Program-made: the position numbers and the translations under genes
The notes under the pieces: model-generated
What the model was told of the DNA's origin: nothing
The model's input: the letters and a program-made list of their open reading frames with translations, nothing else
Databases searched by the model: none
Shown here: positions 1-6,548 of the stretch, one piece after another
How the letters are laid out: the number at the start of each line of letters is the position of its first letter
How positions within the stretch are numbered: position 1 is the stretch's first letter
From: Candidatus Helarchaeota archaeon
GTDB lineage: Archaea; Asgardarchaeota; Lokiarchaeia; Helarchaeales; HEL-GB-A
DNA length: 11,442 nucleotides
Assembly: GCA_016840125.1 (NCBI GenBank)
Contig: JAEOSY010000499.1
Coordinates: 1-11,442, forward strand
Direction of reading: 5' to 3'

Positions 1-2
1 TC

Positions 3-617
3 GCATCAAAAGCAGAATTGGAGCATAATGAAACCATCATGGAATACTGCAATTATTCTCTGGGAGAATTTTTGTGGATTACCCGTCCTTGGAGAGAGCA
101 CCTCAAATTGATCAAGCAAGGACGTATTGGACCTGAAGAACTAATTGCCATGCTTGAATTTATCTACAACCATGGAGTACATTCTGGGGAAGTTATGAAA
201 CTTTTCCGTAGAGAGGGAATCCCAGTCGATGTCTACCGAGATCGCGATCTGAAATCCACAGGATATCTAATCTCGTTTTTGCTCTATGCCGCATTGTTGC
301 ATCAAACTGCTGTAAATGAGTTTTTTACTGAGCTAGGGATCACCCTCTTGAATTCTGATGCCTTTCTTCAAAAACTCCCGACCCAACCAACCCAATTAGC
401 CCCCGAGATTCTAAGGATCCTCTTTAACACTGCCGCCGAAGCTTTCCAAAAACGAGAAGGAATTAATAGGATTCTTGCCAAATCAACGAAATTTATCAAG
501 TCCATCCAAACAGCATTGAAGAAGAATACTGATTTAGAAGAATATTATAAATTTTTCATTCAAATTCAGCATCTTCATTGGTATCATCTACATTTTATCA
601 AGGATCTTCTGGAGTAA
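3..617 (+). CDS. 3' part of an unrecognised helical protein (5' end outside window)
   Basis: The frame is open from base 3 to a TAA at 615-617, about 204 codons. The first start-like codon is TTG at 18, but no ribosome site precedes it and the frame continues to the left edge, so the gene very probably begins upstream. The product looks soluble and mostly alpha-helical, with a basic, amphipathic C-terminal half ending in a His/Trp/Tyr-rich stretch (QIQHLHWYHLHF). I see no signal peptide, membrane segment or catalytic motif. I do not recognise the family. A gap of about 195 bases with its own promoter separates it from the winged-helix gene at 814, so the two are probably not one operon. The reading frame is fairly sure; the function is unknown. 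Confidence 0.7.
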   Translation, partial: ASKAELEHNETIMEYCNYSLGEFLWITRPWREHLKLIKQGRIGPEELIAMLEFIYNHGVHSGEVMKLFRREGIPVDVYRDRDLKSTGYLISFLLYAALLHQTAVNEFFTELGITLLNSDAFLQKLPTQPTQLAPEILRILFNTAAEAFQKREGINRILAKSTKFIKSIQTALKKNTDLEEYYKFFIQIQHLHWYHLHFIKDLLE

Positions 618-766
618 AACAGAATCTCCTCTCTAAAATTGAAGCTATAAATGCCAATCGATCAAAAACATAGATGACGCAATTCTAAGAGGTTTAAATT
701 TGGAGATTCTGAAGAAATTTCTGAAGTTTAGGCGGTGTGAATGTAGGTTTCTTTTTTAAAGGGGAA

Positions 767-782
767 GATAGGTTTATATTTA
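767..782 (+). promoter_or_regulatory. TATA-type promoter of the winged-helix gene at 814
   Basis: A TTTATATTTA box at 773-782 lies about 35-40 bases before the ATG at 814, preceded by the purine-rich stretch GGGGAAGATAGG, which could serve as a BRE. Transcription would start near 800-806, leaving a very short leader that holds the ribosome site GGTGAT (805-810). The T-rich stretch just upstream (about 750-758) might also terminate the preceding gene. The call rests on match and position only. Confidence 0.5.
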
Positions 783-813
783 GCCTCTCCTTCCCTTCCT
801 TGGTGGTGATGAG

Positions 814-1119
814 ATGGCACAGATGTCGGATAGTGAAGTTGAGGAAATTTTCCAATCAGCGGCTCGGGTCAAGCTCCTACAGGTATTAAAAGGCGGGGAG
901 ATATTAAGCGTTAGCGAGATCGCAGGACGTACCAAACTCGCACACCAACTAGTGCTGGAACAGCTCACTTTTCTAAAGGGGAAAAATATCATTGAATTCA
1001 GTCCAATGGACCATATTAAACGATATAGACGCCACCCAATCAGAGCGTATGAGGTATGGGAGCATCCGCTGTTGAACGCGGCAGAGAAGGGAGGCAATAA
1101 GAAGTACCACCCAAAATGA
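814..1119 (+). CDS. small winged-helix DNA-binding protein
   Basis: This 101-residue protein is essentially one winged-helix domain of the ArsR/MarR-like kind common in archaea. Residues 9-27 form helix 1 (VEEIFQSAARVKLLQVL). Residues 32-41 (SVSEIAGRTK) fit helix 2, residues 43-56 the recognition helix, and residues 59-75 a basic beta-wing rich in Arg/Lys. No Cys/His metal site or ligand domain is visible. It aligns along its length with the minus-strand protein at 6092-6373 (for example VEEIFQSAARVKLLQVL against VDEIFKSEERVTILRIL). The ATG at 814 follows GGTGAT with only three bases between; an ATG at 823 (fourth residue) is an alternative start. A mosaic copy of the small helical-protein gene lies downstream on the same strand. 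It is probably a transcription regulator; its target is unknown. Confidence 0.82.
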   Translation: MAQMSDSEVEEIFQSAARVKLLQVLKGGEILSVSEIAGRTKLAHQLVLEQLTFLKGKNIIEFSPMDHIKRYRRHPIRAYEVWEHPLLNAAEKGGNKKYHPK

Positions 1120-1225
1120 CCATCTAACCTGCCCTAACAGACTAGTTTGATTGGAAACACCATTTCACAAACTGACTTAGACCCAATTGAATTTTATTCC
1201 TCCATTCGTCAATCCATAGACGGAT

Positions 1226-1534
1226 TTGCTGGTGTTCCTTCCATTTATTGTGATATTTGGAATCAATAGCCTTCTTAGTTTTGTAAGTGAGTTCGTCACC
1301 CACGTCTGGAAACCCGCCATGCAATGGGTGGTGTATGAGAGTATGCGTCGCAGGTATCTCCGCAAAGTTCAACATGTGTGTGCCATGCTTGATCGCGTCA
1401 ATACCCTGCTTGGGGATTCCACCGATGCGGATATTCCCGTTTCTCAAGAGATCGTCTCCCAAATTATTGAATTACTGAGCGATTACGTGTCCTCCTCATC
1501 CCCATCCATGATTATCAGGGAGCGTAAAGTATGA
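1226..1534 (+). pseudogene. truncated, mosaic copy of the small helical-protein gene
   Basis: The last 74 codons (from 1310) match the C-terminus of the gene at 2635-3153 without gaps, with about 56 of 74 residues identical by hand count. Left of 1310 the similarity stops abruptly: the upstream 28 codons are hydrophobic and unrelated, begin at a TTG without a ribosome site, and follow an in-frame TAG at 1217. The N-terminal half of the family, with its conserved WE motif, is missing. Just upstream, a different frame (1141-1266) gives a coding-like stretch (LDPIEFYSSIRQSIDGFAG) ending in TAG, perhaps debris of another gene. The ORF converges with, and overlaps by 52 bases, the LRR gene on the other strand. 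Read here as a decayed 3' fragment; an expressed short protein is not excluded. Confidence 0.6.
1310..1534 (+). repeat. direct repeat, left copy (225 bp)
   Basis: This is the left copy of a gapless, diverged 225-base direct repeat shared with 2929-3153. It starts at AAACCCGCCATG and runs exactly to the stop codon (TGA here, TAA in the right copy). The two copies flank the LRR operon on the other strand. The bases before and after do not match. Confidence 0.85.
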
Positions 1535-2394
1535 ATGAATTGTTCCGCATTGGGGTTCCCATCGATGTCGGCAACCGGTTCAGGGCGGTCTGGGTGAAGT
1601 TTCCTGAGGCGGCGGTAGTGCTTCAGCCACGGACCGAAATTGTGGATCTGATTATAGCCCAGATCGACATATTCAAGGTTTTCCAAGGATTCAATTCCTG
1701 CAATCTCCATGATCTGGTTTTCGCCGAGTAAGAGACGCCGCAGCCTCGCTAAATTGTCTAACCCCTTTATTTCCGTGATCCCATTTGCGCTTAGGTCCAG
1801 TTCTCGCAGCTCCGTCAAATTTTCCAATCCTTCGATTTCTTTGAACCAACCTGCGCGGAGATTCAGCTTCCGCAGCTTAGTTAAGCTGTCTAATCCTTCG
1901 ATCCGGGAGATATGGCTGTTTGAGAGATCGAGTTTGCGGAGTTCAGAAAGCGTTTCCAGTCCCTCGATCTTGCGGATGCCTGGCATGGGCTGTCGACCCT
2001 TGGAATCCGTGCGTACAAACGTGGTGGAATTAAGGCGTAAATCTTCCAGATGGATCAGCTGCTCTAGCCCCTCAATCCGATGGATAGGATTATCAGTGAG
2101 AATCAAAGTCGTCAGGTTGCGGAGATAGTCCAGCCCCTCGATTTTTTGGATGCGATTGCCAGTGAGCCTTAAGGTTGTGAGGTTACTAAGTGTGTTCAGC
2201 CCCTCTAATTTCGTGATGCGGTTGTCATAGAGGTCAAGGTACGTTAAATCGCGGAGGGTATCCAGCCCGACAATATCCATGATGGAGGTAATCTGGCGGT
2301 CGACGATCGTGAGGTATTTTAAAAGTTTGCCCCCCACCCACCGTTCTCCAACGTCAACCCGCTCCCCTGCCACTTCGATATATTGTTTAGTCAC
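1483..2394 (-). CDS. leucine-rich-repeat protein, 22-residue (SDS22/internalin-like) type
   Basis: From the GTG at 2394 the protein has 303 residues. Residues about 47-258 hold nine leucine-rich repeats of LxxLxxLxLxxNxI type, each followed by a segment such as KIEGL. A weaker cap repeat precedes them (about residues 25-46), and the fourth repeat carries a 14-residue insertion (around TTFVRTDSKGRQP). Such repeats form curved solenoids that bind other proteins. There is no signal peptide or membrane segment, so it is probably cytosolic. The GTG is preferred because GGAG lies eight bases upstream and the codon overlaps the TGA of the 69-residue ORF (GTGA), pointing to translational coupling. 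A TTG at 2433 is the longest possible start but directly follows a TAA and a single codon. The last 17 residues are read antisense through the left copy of the 225-base repeat. The partner is unknown. Confidence 0.85.
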   Translation of the reverse strand: MTKQYIEVAGERVDVGERWVGGKLLKYLTIVDRQITSIMDIVGLDTLRDLTYLDLYDNRITKLEGLNTLSNLTTLRLTGNRIQKIEGLDYLRNLTTLILTDNPIHRIEGLEQLIHLEDLRLNSTTFVRTDSKGRQPMPGIRKIEGLETLSELRKLDLSNSHISRIEGLDSLTKLRKLNLRAGWFKEIEGLENLTELRELDLSANGITEIKGLDNLARLRRLLLGENQIMEIAGIESLENLEYVDLGYNQIHNFGPWLKHYRRLRKLHPDRPEPVADIDGNPNAEQFIHTLRSLIIMDGDEEDT

Positions 2395-2600
2395 ATTAAT
2401 TTCTCCACTACTAATTTGTACGGGAAATTGCAATTTTTAGATCTTTCAGGTTTTCTTGTTGCGGATCCTTGAATTCTTTTTGTGGTATTCTTGTTGTGGA
2501 TCCTTGAATTCGCTAATTTAAAATATTCCTCATCATAAAAAAGGTCGTTAACTTGAGCATCAATTTCATTTAATTGCTTTTCATAATCGACAGGCTTCAT
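2391..2600 (-). CDS. 69-residue ORF coupled to the LRR gene
   Basis: The ATG at 2600 has a good ribosome site (GAGGGA, complement of 2611-2616) ten bases upstream. The first 33 residues are acidic, helical and coding-like (QLNEIDAQVNDLFYDEEYF). The rest turns basic and less protein-like where the gene crosses a 35-base-period tandem duplication. Its TGA overlaps the GTG of the LRR gene (ATGTGA). In the +1 frame across the second repeat unit the sequence reads EFKDPQQENLKDLKIAI before a TAG, which looks more natural. The tail may therefore be frameshifted, and the ancestral protein may have been about 55 residues. I do not recognise the family. It could be a small partner of the LRR protein or only a leader that couples translation. 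Confidence 0.5.
   Translation of the reverse strand: MKPVDYEKQLNEIDAQVNDLFYDEEYFKLANSRIHNKNTTKRIQGSATRKPERSKNCNFPYKLVVEKLM
2453..2511. repeat. tandem direct repeat, 24-base units at 35-base spacing
   Basis: Units at 2453-2476 and 2488-2511 match at 23 of 24 positions, differing only in GCGGATCC against GTGGATCC. The 35-base spacing is not a multiple of three, so the two units are read in different frames of the minus-strand ORF. This points to a recent duplication within the 69-residue gene. Confidence 0.85.
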
Positions 2601-2634
2601 TATATTTTGATCCCTCTTATGCTATTAAATCCAA

Positions 2635-3153
2635 ATGAAATTTAAACATTCTGGGAGCATACTGTTTTTAAGGAATGGAAGGTTTTGCATTACAAATGTG
2701 AGGCGGTTTGCGTTGATCCTCAACAGAATAATCAGAACAAAGATATTAATAAAAAGGTTCCGGGAGCTCGCTGAAAGCTCTTCAATTGACATCACACATG
2801 ACCTCCTATTCGAGGTCCAGGCTGCGCTCGGTGATGCGAAGGATATGTGGGAACGTCAACTAGGGCAATGTGTAAAGGTTCTCAGTGATAATTGGAACAA
2901 CCATGGCGATGTCCTCGTACCCTTCTCAAAACCCGCCATGATATGGGTGGTGTATGAGAGCACGCATCGCAAGTATCTCCACAAAGTTCAACATGCGTGT
3001 GCCAAGCTCGATCACGTTAATACCCTCCTTGGGGATTCCACAGACGCCAATATTGCCCTTTCTCAAGAAATAGTCTCCCAAATCATCGCTCAGCTGACCG
3101 ATTACGTGTACTCCTCATCCCAATCTATGATTATCAGGAAACGTAGGGTATAA
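2635..3153 (+). CDS. small helical protein, family member B (full length)
   Basis: The ATG at 2635 gives 172 residues. The first 20 or so look unlike a protein, and no ribosome site precedes this ATG, so a later start such as the in-frame GTG at 2698 is possible. From about residue 50 the product is helical and matches member C (6549-7058): DITHDLLFEVQ against DVPHNLLLDLQ, then AKDMWERQLG against AKITWEKLMG. The last 74 residues are duplicated at 1310-1534. No signal peptide, membrane helix or enzyme motif is visible; the protein is probably soluble. It is divergent from the 69-residue ORF, 34 bases away, so the two may share a control region. A run of 15 Ts follows the gene. The family is not one I can name. 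Confidence 0.68.
   Translation: MKFKHSGSILFLRNGRFCITNVRRFALILNRIIRTKILIKRFRELAESSSIDITHDLLFEVQAALGDAKDMWERQLGQCVKVLSDNWNNHGDVLVPFSKPAMIWVVYESTHRKYLHKVQHACAKLDHVNTLLGDSTDANIALSQEIVSQIIAQLTDYVYSSSQSMIIRKRRV
2929..3153 (+). repeat. direct repeat, right copy (225 bp)
   Basis: This is the right copy of the repeat at 1310-1534. Here it is the natural 3' part of an intact gene, which suggests that this copy is the parent type and the left copy a derived fragment. Confidence 0.85.
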
Positions 3154-3200
3154 AAGAACTGAAATATAAATAAAATATTCTCCTAGAAGACCTTCAGAAG

Positions 3201-3215
3201 TTTTTTTTTTTTTTT
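3201..3215 (+). terminator. T-run terminator of the gene ending at 3153
   Basis: Fifteen consecutive Ts lie about 47 bases after the stop codon, in the gap between two convergent genes. Oligo-T tracts terminate archaeal RNA polymerase without needing a hairpin. I see no equally clear T-run for the opposing subtilase gene. Confidence 0.55.
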
Positions 3216-3295
3216 AGGTTACTTCAAAATCTTTGTAGGAGTTATTATTAGAAGATATCCTTTCAAGAACCAAATATTTAATTTCATTTTCTAAA

Positions 3296-5719
3296 TTAAT
3301 CATCCAGGACTTCGGGCTCTGCCTCTATACGGTAATCTCGTTTCTTAAACTTTAAAACGGGAGGTTCTTCCTTCGACGCATCAGTAATTTGAACCCTTGT
3401 CAGACTTTTTATGGGACTTGATTTCTTTTCTGTTTCTACTGAAAACTCTTCTGAAATGTTTTTGCGAATCATCTTCCTCTTCTTCTGGGGTGAAATTTTA
3501 GGCTGCCTTCGTGAGATATGACGGTTCACCAAATAAGCTCCGCCTACCACTCCCCCTATCAAGACCAGCCATGGCCAGATTTCGGCAAGCGGTCCCAAAT
3601 CAGGTGGTAACACATGAAGAATAGTATAACTCGTAGCACTTTTATGAATGGGATCTCCATGAAAATCGATCCGAATTTGGTAATCTCCTTCTGACATTTC
3701 CAATTGGAACTCAAAGGGATAACTCACGTTCGCGACAATAAGCACCCACACAAAATTCTGCTGGATATATATGCTCACATTACCCTGAAAATCCCCATTC
3801 ACATTGTTGAGGTTCCAATCCAACTGCACAGACAAGTGACGGTGTCCTGTGAATTCGTACATGATGAGAGTTGGTATCCATCCTTCAACAGTGAGTGTGG
3901 AACGCTTTATGAACTTAATCTCTTTATTTTGATAAAGGCGCACCTCCAAATCATGGTTACCCTTGTACAAACCGGAAGATGATAATTTGGTGAAGTTAAA
4001 AGTGGTATCTGTAGTTGTGACTGGTAGTGTAGTAAGCTGGATTTCTCCCGCCCACACTTCCAAACTTAAGTTCACTAAATCTGTAATCACGTACTCGTCC
4101 AGCGTCAAATTCCCCGAAACTGAGAGCGACCCGTTATATTGGATTGTCGAATTTGAAATAAGTGTATTACATTTAGGATACACATGACAAAGAACAGTCC
4201 GAAATTCGATTCCCTTATAAATGGCTCGAATTATTGACTCTCTGTGAAAATCTGACCAAACCGGTGGAACGTAGCTAAAATTTACTACCGCACTACTTTT
4301 CCCAGGAATAGTAATGAGATCTGGAGTAAGGTTGATTGATGCTCCGGATATAAATTGGCATGAAATGTTTTCGTTCGCGATATTTCTGATCGTGAGTATC
4401 GAATTGTGAATGATATTGCCTCCAAACAATTGGAGATCTATCAGAGGATCAATAAGCAGTGAAGTGTTCGCACTGGCTACGGCATCCACACGTCCCGCTC
4501 CTCGTTTATACAAATCATCTGAAAATTCTTCCGCATTTCCCATTAAGGCAGCCTTGACGTCGTTGGGTGTCCAACCGGGATTCAGCTGCAACAACAATGC
4601 GATAACCCCAGATACATGGGCTGCTGCTTGGCTTGTCCCATCAACTTCGGTGTAGTAATCATTAATGGGACTACCAATGGTCAGATCCCCCGTAATTCCA
4701 GCACGGGCGGCGATAATGTTTTCCCCTGGTGCCAAGAGTTCAGGTTTGAGGCGAAAATCGAGGGTTGATCCAAAACCTCCTAAGGTTGTTATTCCATCAG
4801 CATCATTGGAGGCACCGACGGTAATGGCAAGGTTAGACACTCCAGGCTTCGCCACCTTGTAGAACCCGCTGGTGCGCCCACTGGCTACCACGACGACAAC
4901 TCCCTGCCTCACCGCCCAATCCACGGTGAGGCTGAGGGCATCGGTTCCATTTCCACTATCTGACGAAGCCAAACTTAGATTGATAACGTGGGCTCCATTA
5001 TTCACGGACCAGATGATCCCATCAATGATGTCCGACTCCGTCCCTTGGTTCAAGTTGTTGAGCACCTTCGCGTTCAACAAATTCGCGCCGGACGCCACCC
5101 CCGTATATAACCCACTGGAGCGATTCCCCGTCCCGGCGATAATACTGGCGATATGAGTCCCATGCCCATGATCATCCATGGCGTTGGCATCACTATTCAC
5201 GAAATCCCACTCAGCAAGCACTTTGGGGTCGGAGGTGGCATCGTTCTCGTCGAAATCGTCGAGATCCCAGTGGAAGTCGTTGATCCCCGTGTCGAGTACT
5301 GAGACGTTAATCCCAGTCCCATTAATGGTATTCCCAAACTGGGATTCGAGACTGGCCCATGCCGCGGCTGGTTTGATAATTTCCACGCTTTGGGCGAGGC
5401 ACCCCTCAAACTGGCGATGTGGGAGTACTTCGATTTCAGACTTATCCATTAATTCTGTGAGGGGGGCAGAGGGAATTGTAACTAAGACGAGGTTCAAGTT
5501 TTCATACCATTTAATGATTTCACCATGGTATTCACCGATTTGTTTAGAGAACCAGACGGGATCCGATTGCTTGAGATGTAAAAAAACTGTTTCCGGATCC
5601 CTATTTAGAGTATTGATTTTTAAATTTCTTCGCTGATCTGTTATCCCTCCGAATGCAATACTGAATAAGATGCAACTCACCACTACTCCGAGTGCGCATT
5701 TCCTTAGTCGGCTTGGCAT
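3296..5719 (-). CDS. membrane-anchored subtilisin-like (S8) protease, Arg at oxyanion position
   Basis: This 807-residue protein starts with a signal peptide (residues 1-25). A propeptide-like region follows (about 30-105), then an S8 domain (about 110-415). The triad is Asp143 (SVLDTG), His186 (HGHGTH) and Ser363 (GTSQAAAH). The oxyanion-hole Asn, expected in an AAGN-like motif, is Arg282 (VVVVASGRTSG, codon CGC). Residues 425-705 look like beta-sandwich domains with many N-x-S/T sequons. A membrane helix (about 713-731) is followed by a Lys/Arg-rich tail of about 75 residues. The catalytic part should therefore face outward, anchored at its C-terminus. The ATG follows GGGG seven bases upstream. 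In subtilisins, loss of the oxyanion Asn sharply lowers activity, so this may be a weak protease or a binding pseudoenzyme. Neighbours suggest no substrate. Confidence 0.92.
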   Translation of the reverse strand: MPSRLRKCALGVVVSCILFSIAFGGITDQRRNLKINTLNRDPETVFLHLKQSDPVWFSKQIGEYHGEIIKWYENLNLVLVTIPSAPLTELMDKSEIEVLPHRQFEGCLAQSVEIIKPAAAWASLESQFGNTINGTGINVSVLDTGINDFHWDLDDFDENDATSDPKVLAEWDFVNSDANAMDDHGHGTHIASIIAGTGNRSSGLYTGVASGANLLNAKVLNNLNQGTESDIIDGIIWSVNNGAHVINLSLASSDSGNGTDALSLTVDWAVRQGVVVVVASGRTSGFYKVAKPGVSNLAITVGASNDADGITTLGGFGSTLDFRLKPELLAPGENIIAARAGITGDLTIGSPINDYYTEVDGTSQAAAHVSGVIALLLQLNPGWTPNDVKAALMGNAEEFSDDLYKRGAGRVDAVASANTSLLIDPLIDLQLFGGNIIHNSILTIRNIANENISCQFISGASINLTPDLITIPGKSSAVVNFSYVPPVWSDFHRESIIRAIYKGIEFRTVLCHVYPKCNTLISNSTIQYNGSLSVSGNLTLDEYVITDLVNLSLEVWAGEIQLTTLPVTTTDTTFNFTKLSSSGLYKGNHDLEVRLYQNKEIKFIKRSTLTVEGWIPTLIMYEFTGHRHLSVQLDWNLNNVNGDFQGNVSIYIQQNFVWVLIVANVSYPFEFQLEMSEGDYQIRIDFHGDPIHKSATSYTILHVLPPDLGPLAEIWPWLVLIGGVVGGAYLVNRHISRRQPKISPQKKRKMIRKNISEEFSVETEKKSSPIKSLTRVQITDASKEEPPVLKFKKRDYRIEAEPEVLDD

Positions 5720-6091
5720 GACGATACCCCTTCAGATTGTATAAAGTAATCCCTTAAAATTTAAATCCTTTGCTTTCTAAGTAATTTCAATAGCTGATTT
5801 AATATCTATTCTCGAGGAGAGGGATGAAAATACTAATGATTGATTCCTAATAATCTTGATTAAAATACTTAACAAAGAAACTAGGTTGAGCCATACAGTA
5901 TAAAACTAAATAAAGTGCATTTTAAAGATTTTGAACCGTTGGTAAAGGTATCAAGCTCTTAAAAGTTCTTCTATCTACTATTATCTTCTCTCTACAGGAA
6001 TTATTCGTACCTTATATCGTTACACCTAATTGAGCATCGAGATGATCCTGCAAGAAGATTTCTTCCAAACCTTAATTTAACTCATTTTAAG
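5720..6091. other. 372-base AT-rich intergenic region
   Basis: This gap lies between the start of the subtilase and the end of the minus-strand winged-helix gene. It holds the subtilase promoter at its left end. A short plus-strand stretch (5941-6033) faintly resembles the 3' end of the small helical gene at 6549-7058: both contain ATTCGTAC followed by TTATATCGTT. Nothing else is recognisable, and no ORF of useful length is present. Confidence 0.5.
5756..5766 (-). promoter_or_regulatory. TATA-like box for the subtilase gene
   Basis: On the minus strand ATTTAAATTTT lies about 37-47 bases before the ATG at 5719. That would place the transcript start near 5735 and give a short leader carrying the GGGG ribosome site. 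A second candidate (TTTATA, 5738-5743) would give an almost leaderless transcript. The region is AT-rich, so the match is weak evidence. Confidence 0.35.
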
Positions 6092-6373
6092 CTAACATTT
6101 AGAGAGGCGTTCCCATACCTTTCCTGTAATTTTCATTGGATCAATGTATGGAATACCATATATTCGAATATTGCCGAACCTTCTCCTATACAACACACCC
6201 ACCTTTGTTAGAAACTCGAGATGGGATTTTACAGTAAGATATTCGAGCTGAGATTGGTGAGCGATGGCAGAAGTATTGAGTTCTCCCTGCTCTTTCAAAA
6301 TTCTCAGAATTGTGACACGCTCCTCCGATTTAAAGATTTCATCCACAATCTTCTCCAATGTTGATTTCACCAT
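6092..6373 (-). CDS. small winged-helix DNA-binding protein, paralogue of the one at 814
   Basis: These 93 residues form a single winged-helix domain. Helix 1 is residues 5-27 (LEKIVDEIFKSEERV onward), helix 2 about 33-40 (NTSAIAHQ), the recognition helix about 44-57, and the wing about 59-73 with RRR and NIRIYGIP. It shares length, layout and many residues with the protein at 814-1119, so the two belong to one family. There is no effector domain. The ATG at 6373 has no ribosome site, but an A/T-rich box sits 18-27 bases upstream, as expected for a leaderless archaeal mRNA. The gene is divergent from the small helical-protein gene beginning near 6549, so it may control that gene and itself from the shared gap. 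A regulator role is likely; the target is inferred. Confidence 0.82.
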   Translation of the reverse strand: MVKSTLEKIVDEIFKSEERVTILRILKEQGELNTSAIAHQSQLEYLTVKSHLEFLTKVGVLYRRRFGNIRIYGIPYIDPMKITGKVWERLSKC

Positions 6374-6390
6374 GAAACTGAAAAAAGTAG

Positions 6391-6400
6391 TTTTATTTTA
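6391..6400 (-). promoter_or_regulatory. TATA-like box, leaderless promoter of the minus-strand winged-helix gene
   Basis: The minus strand reads TAAAATAAAA about 18-27 bases before the A of the ATG, with no ribosome site between. That distance would put the transcript start at or very near the start codon. Confidence 0.4.
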
Positions 6401-6548
6401 ACTTTTTCTAATAGAAGGATATTAATTAGATTTTTGAATTCTAATTAAGAGAATTTGATAGTTGAAATAATAAAAACAAACTGCGGAATAAATTGAATGT
6501 AATAATTTTTCGATAAGATTTGGCAAGAATTTGAGCAAGTGGAAGAAC

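Noticed and set aside
780..1097. Minus-strand ORF of 105 codons opposite the winged-helix gene
   Set aside because: It mirrors the plus-strand gene, which has promoter, ribosome site and a clear domain; the antisense product has no recognisable character.
1142..1462. Minus-strand ORF of 106 codons opposite the truncated copy
   Set aside because: Its right half is antisense to the duplicated helical-family end, and the same antisense frame is not a plausible gene; the left part is Trp-rich but unsupported.
1709..2128. Plus-strand ORF of 139 codons with repeated Ser/Pro/Arg pattern
   Set aside because: The periodicity is the antisense shadow of the leucine-rich repeats on the minus strand.
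2461..2511. GGATCC and GAATTC sites clustered together, resembling cloning sites
   Set aside because: They lie within a natural tandem duplication in a coding region, with no vector sequence around them.
3704..5636. Several plus-strand ORFs across the subtilase gene
   Set aside because: All lie opposite a well-supported 807-residue coding sequence and show no domain or ribosome site of their own.
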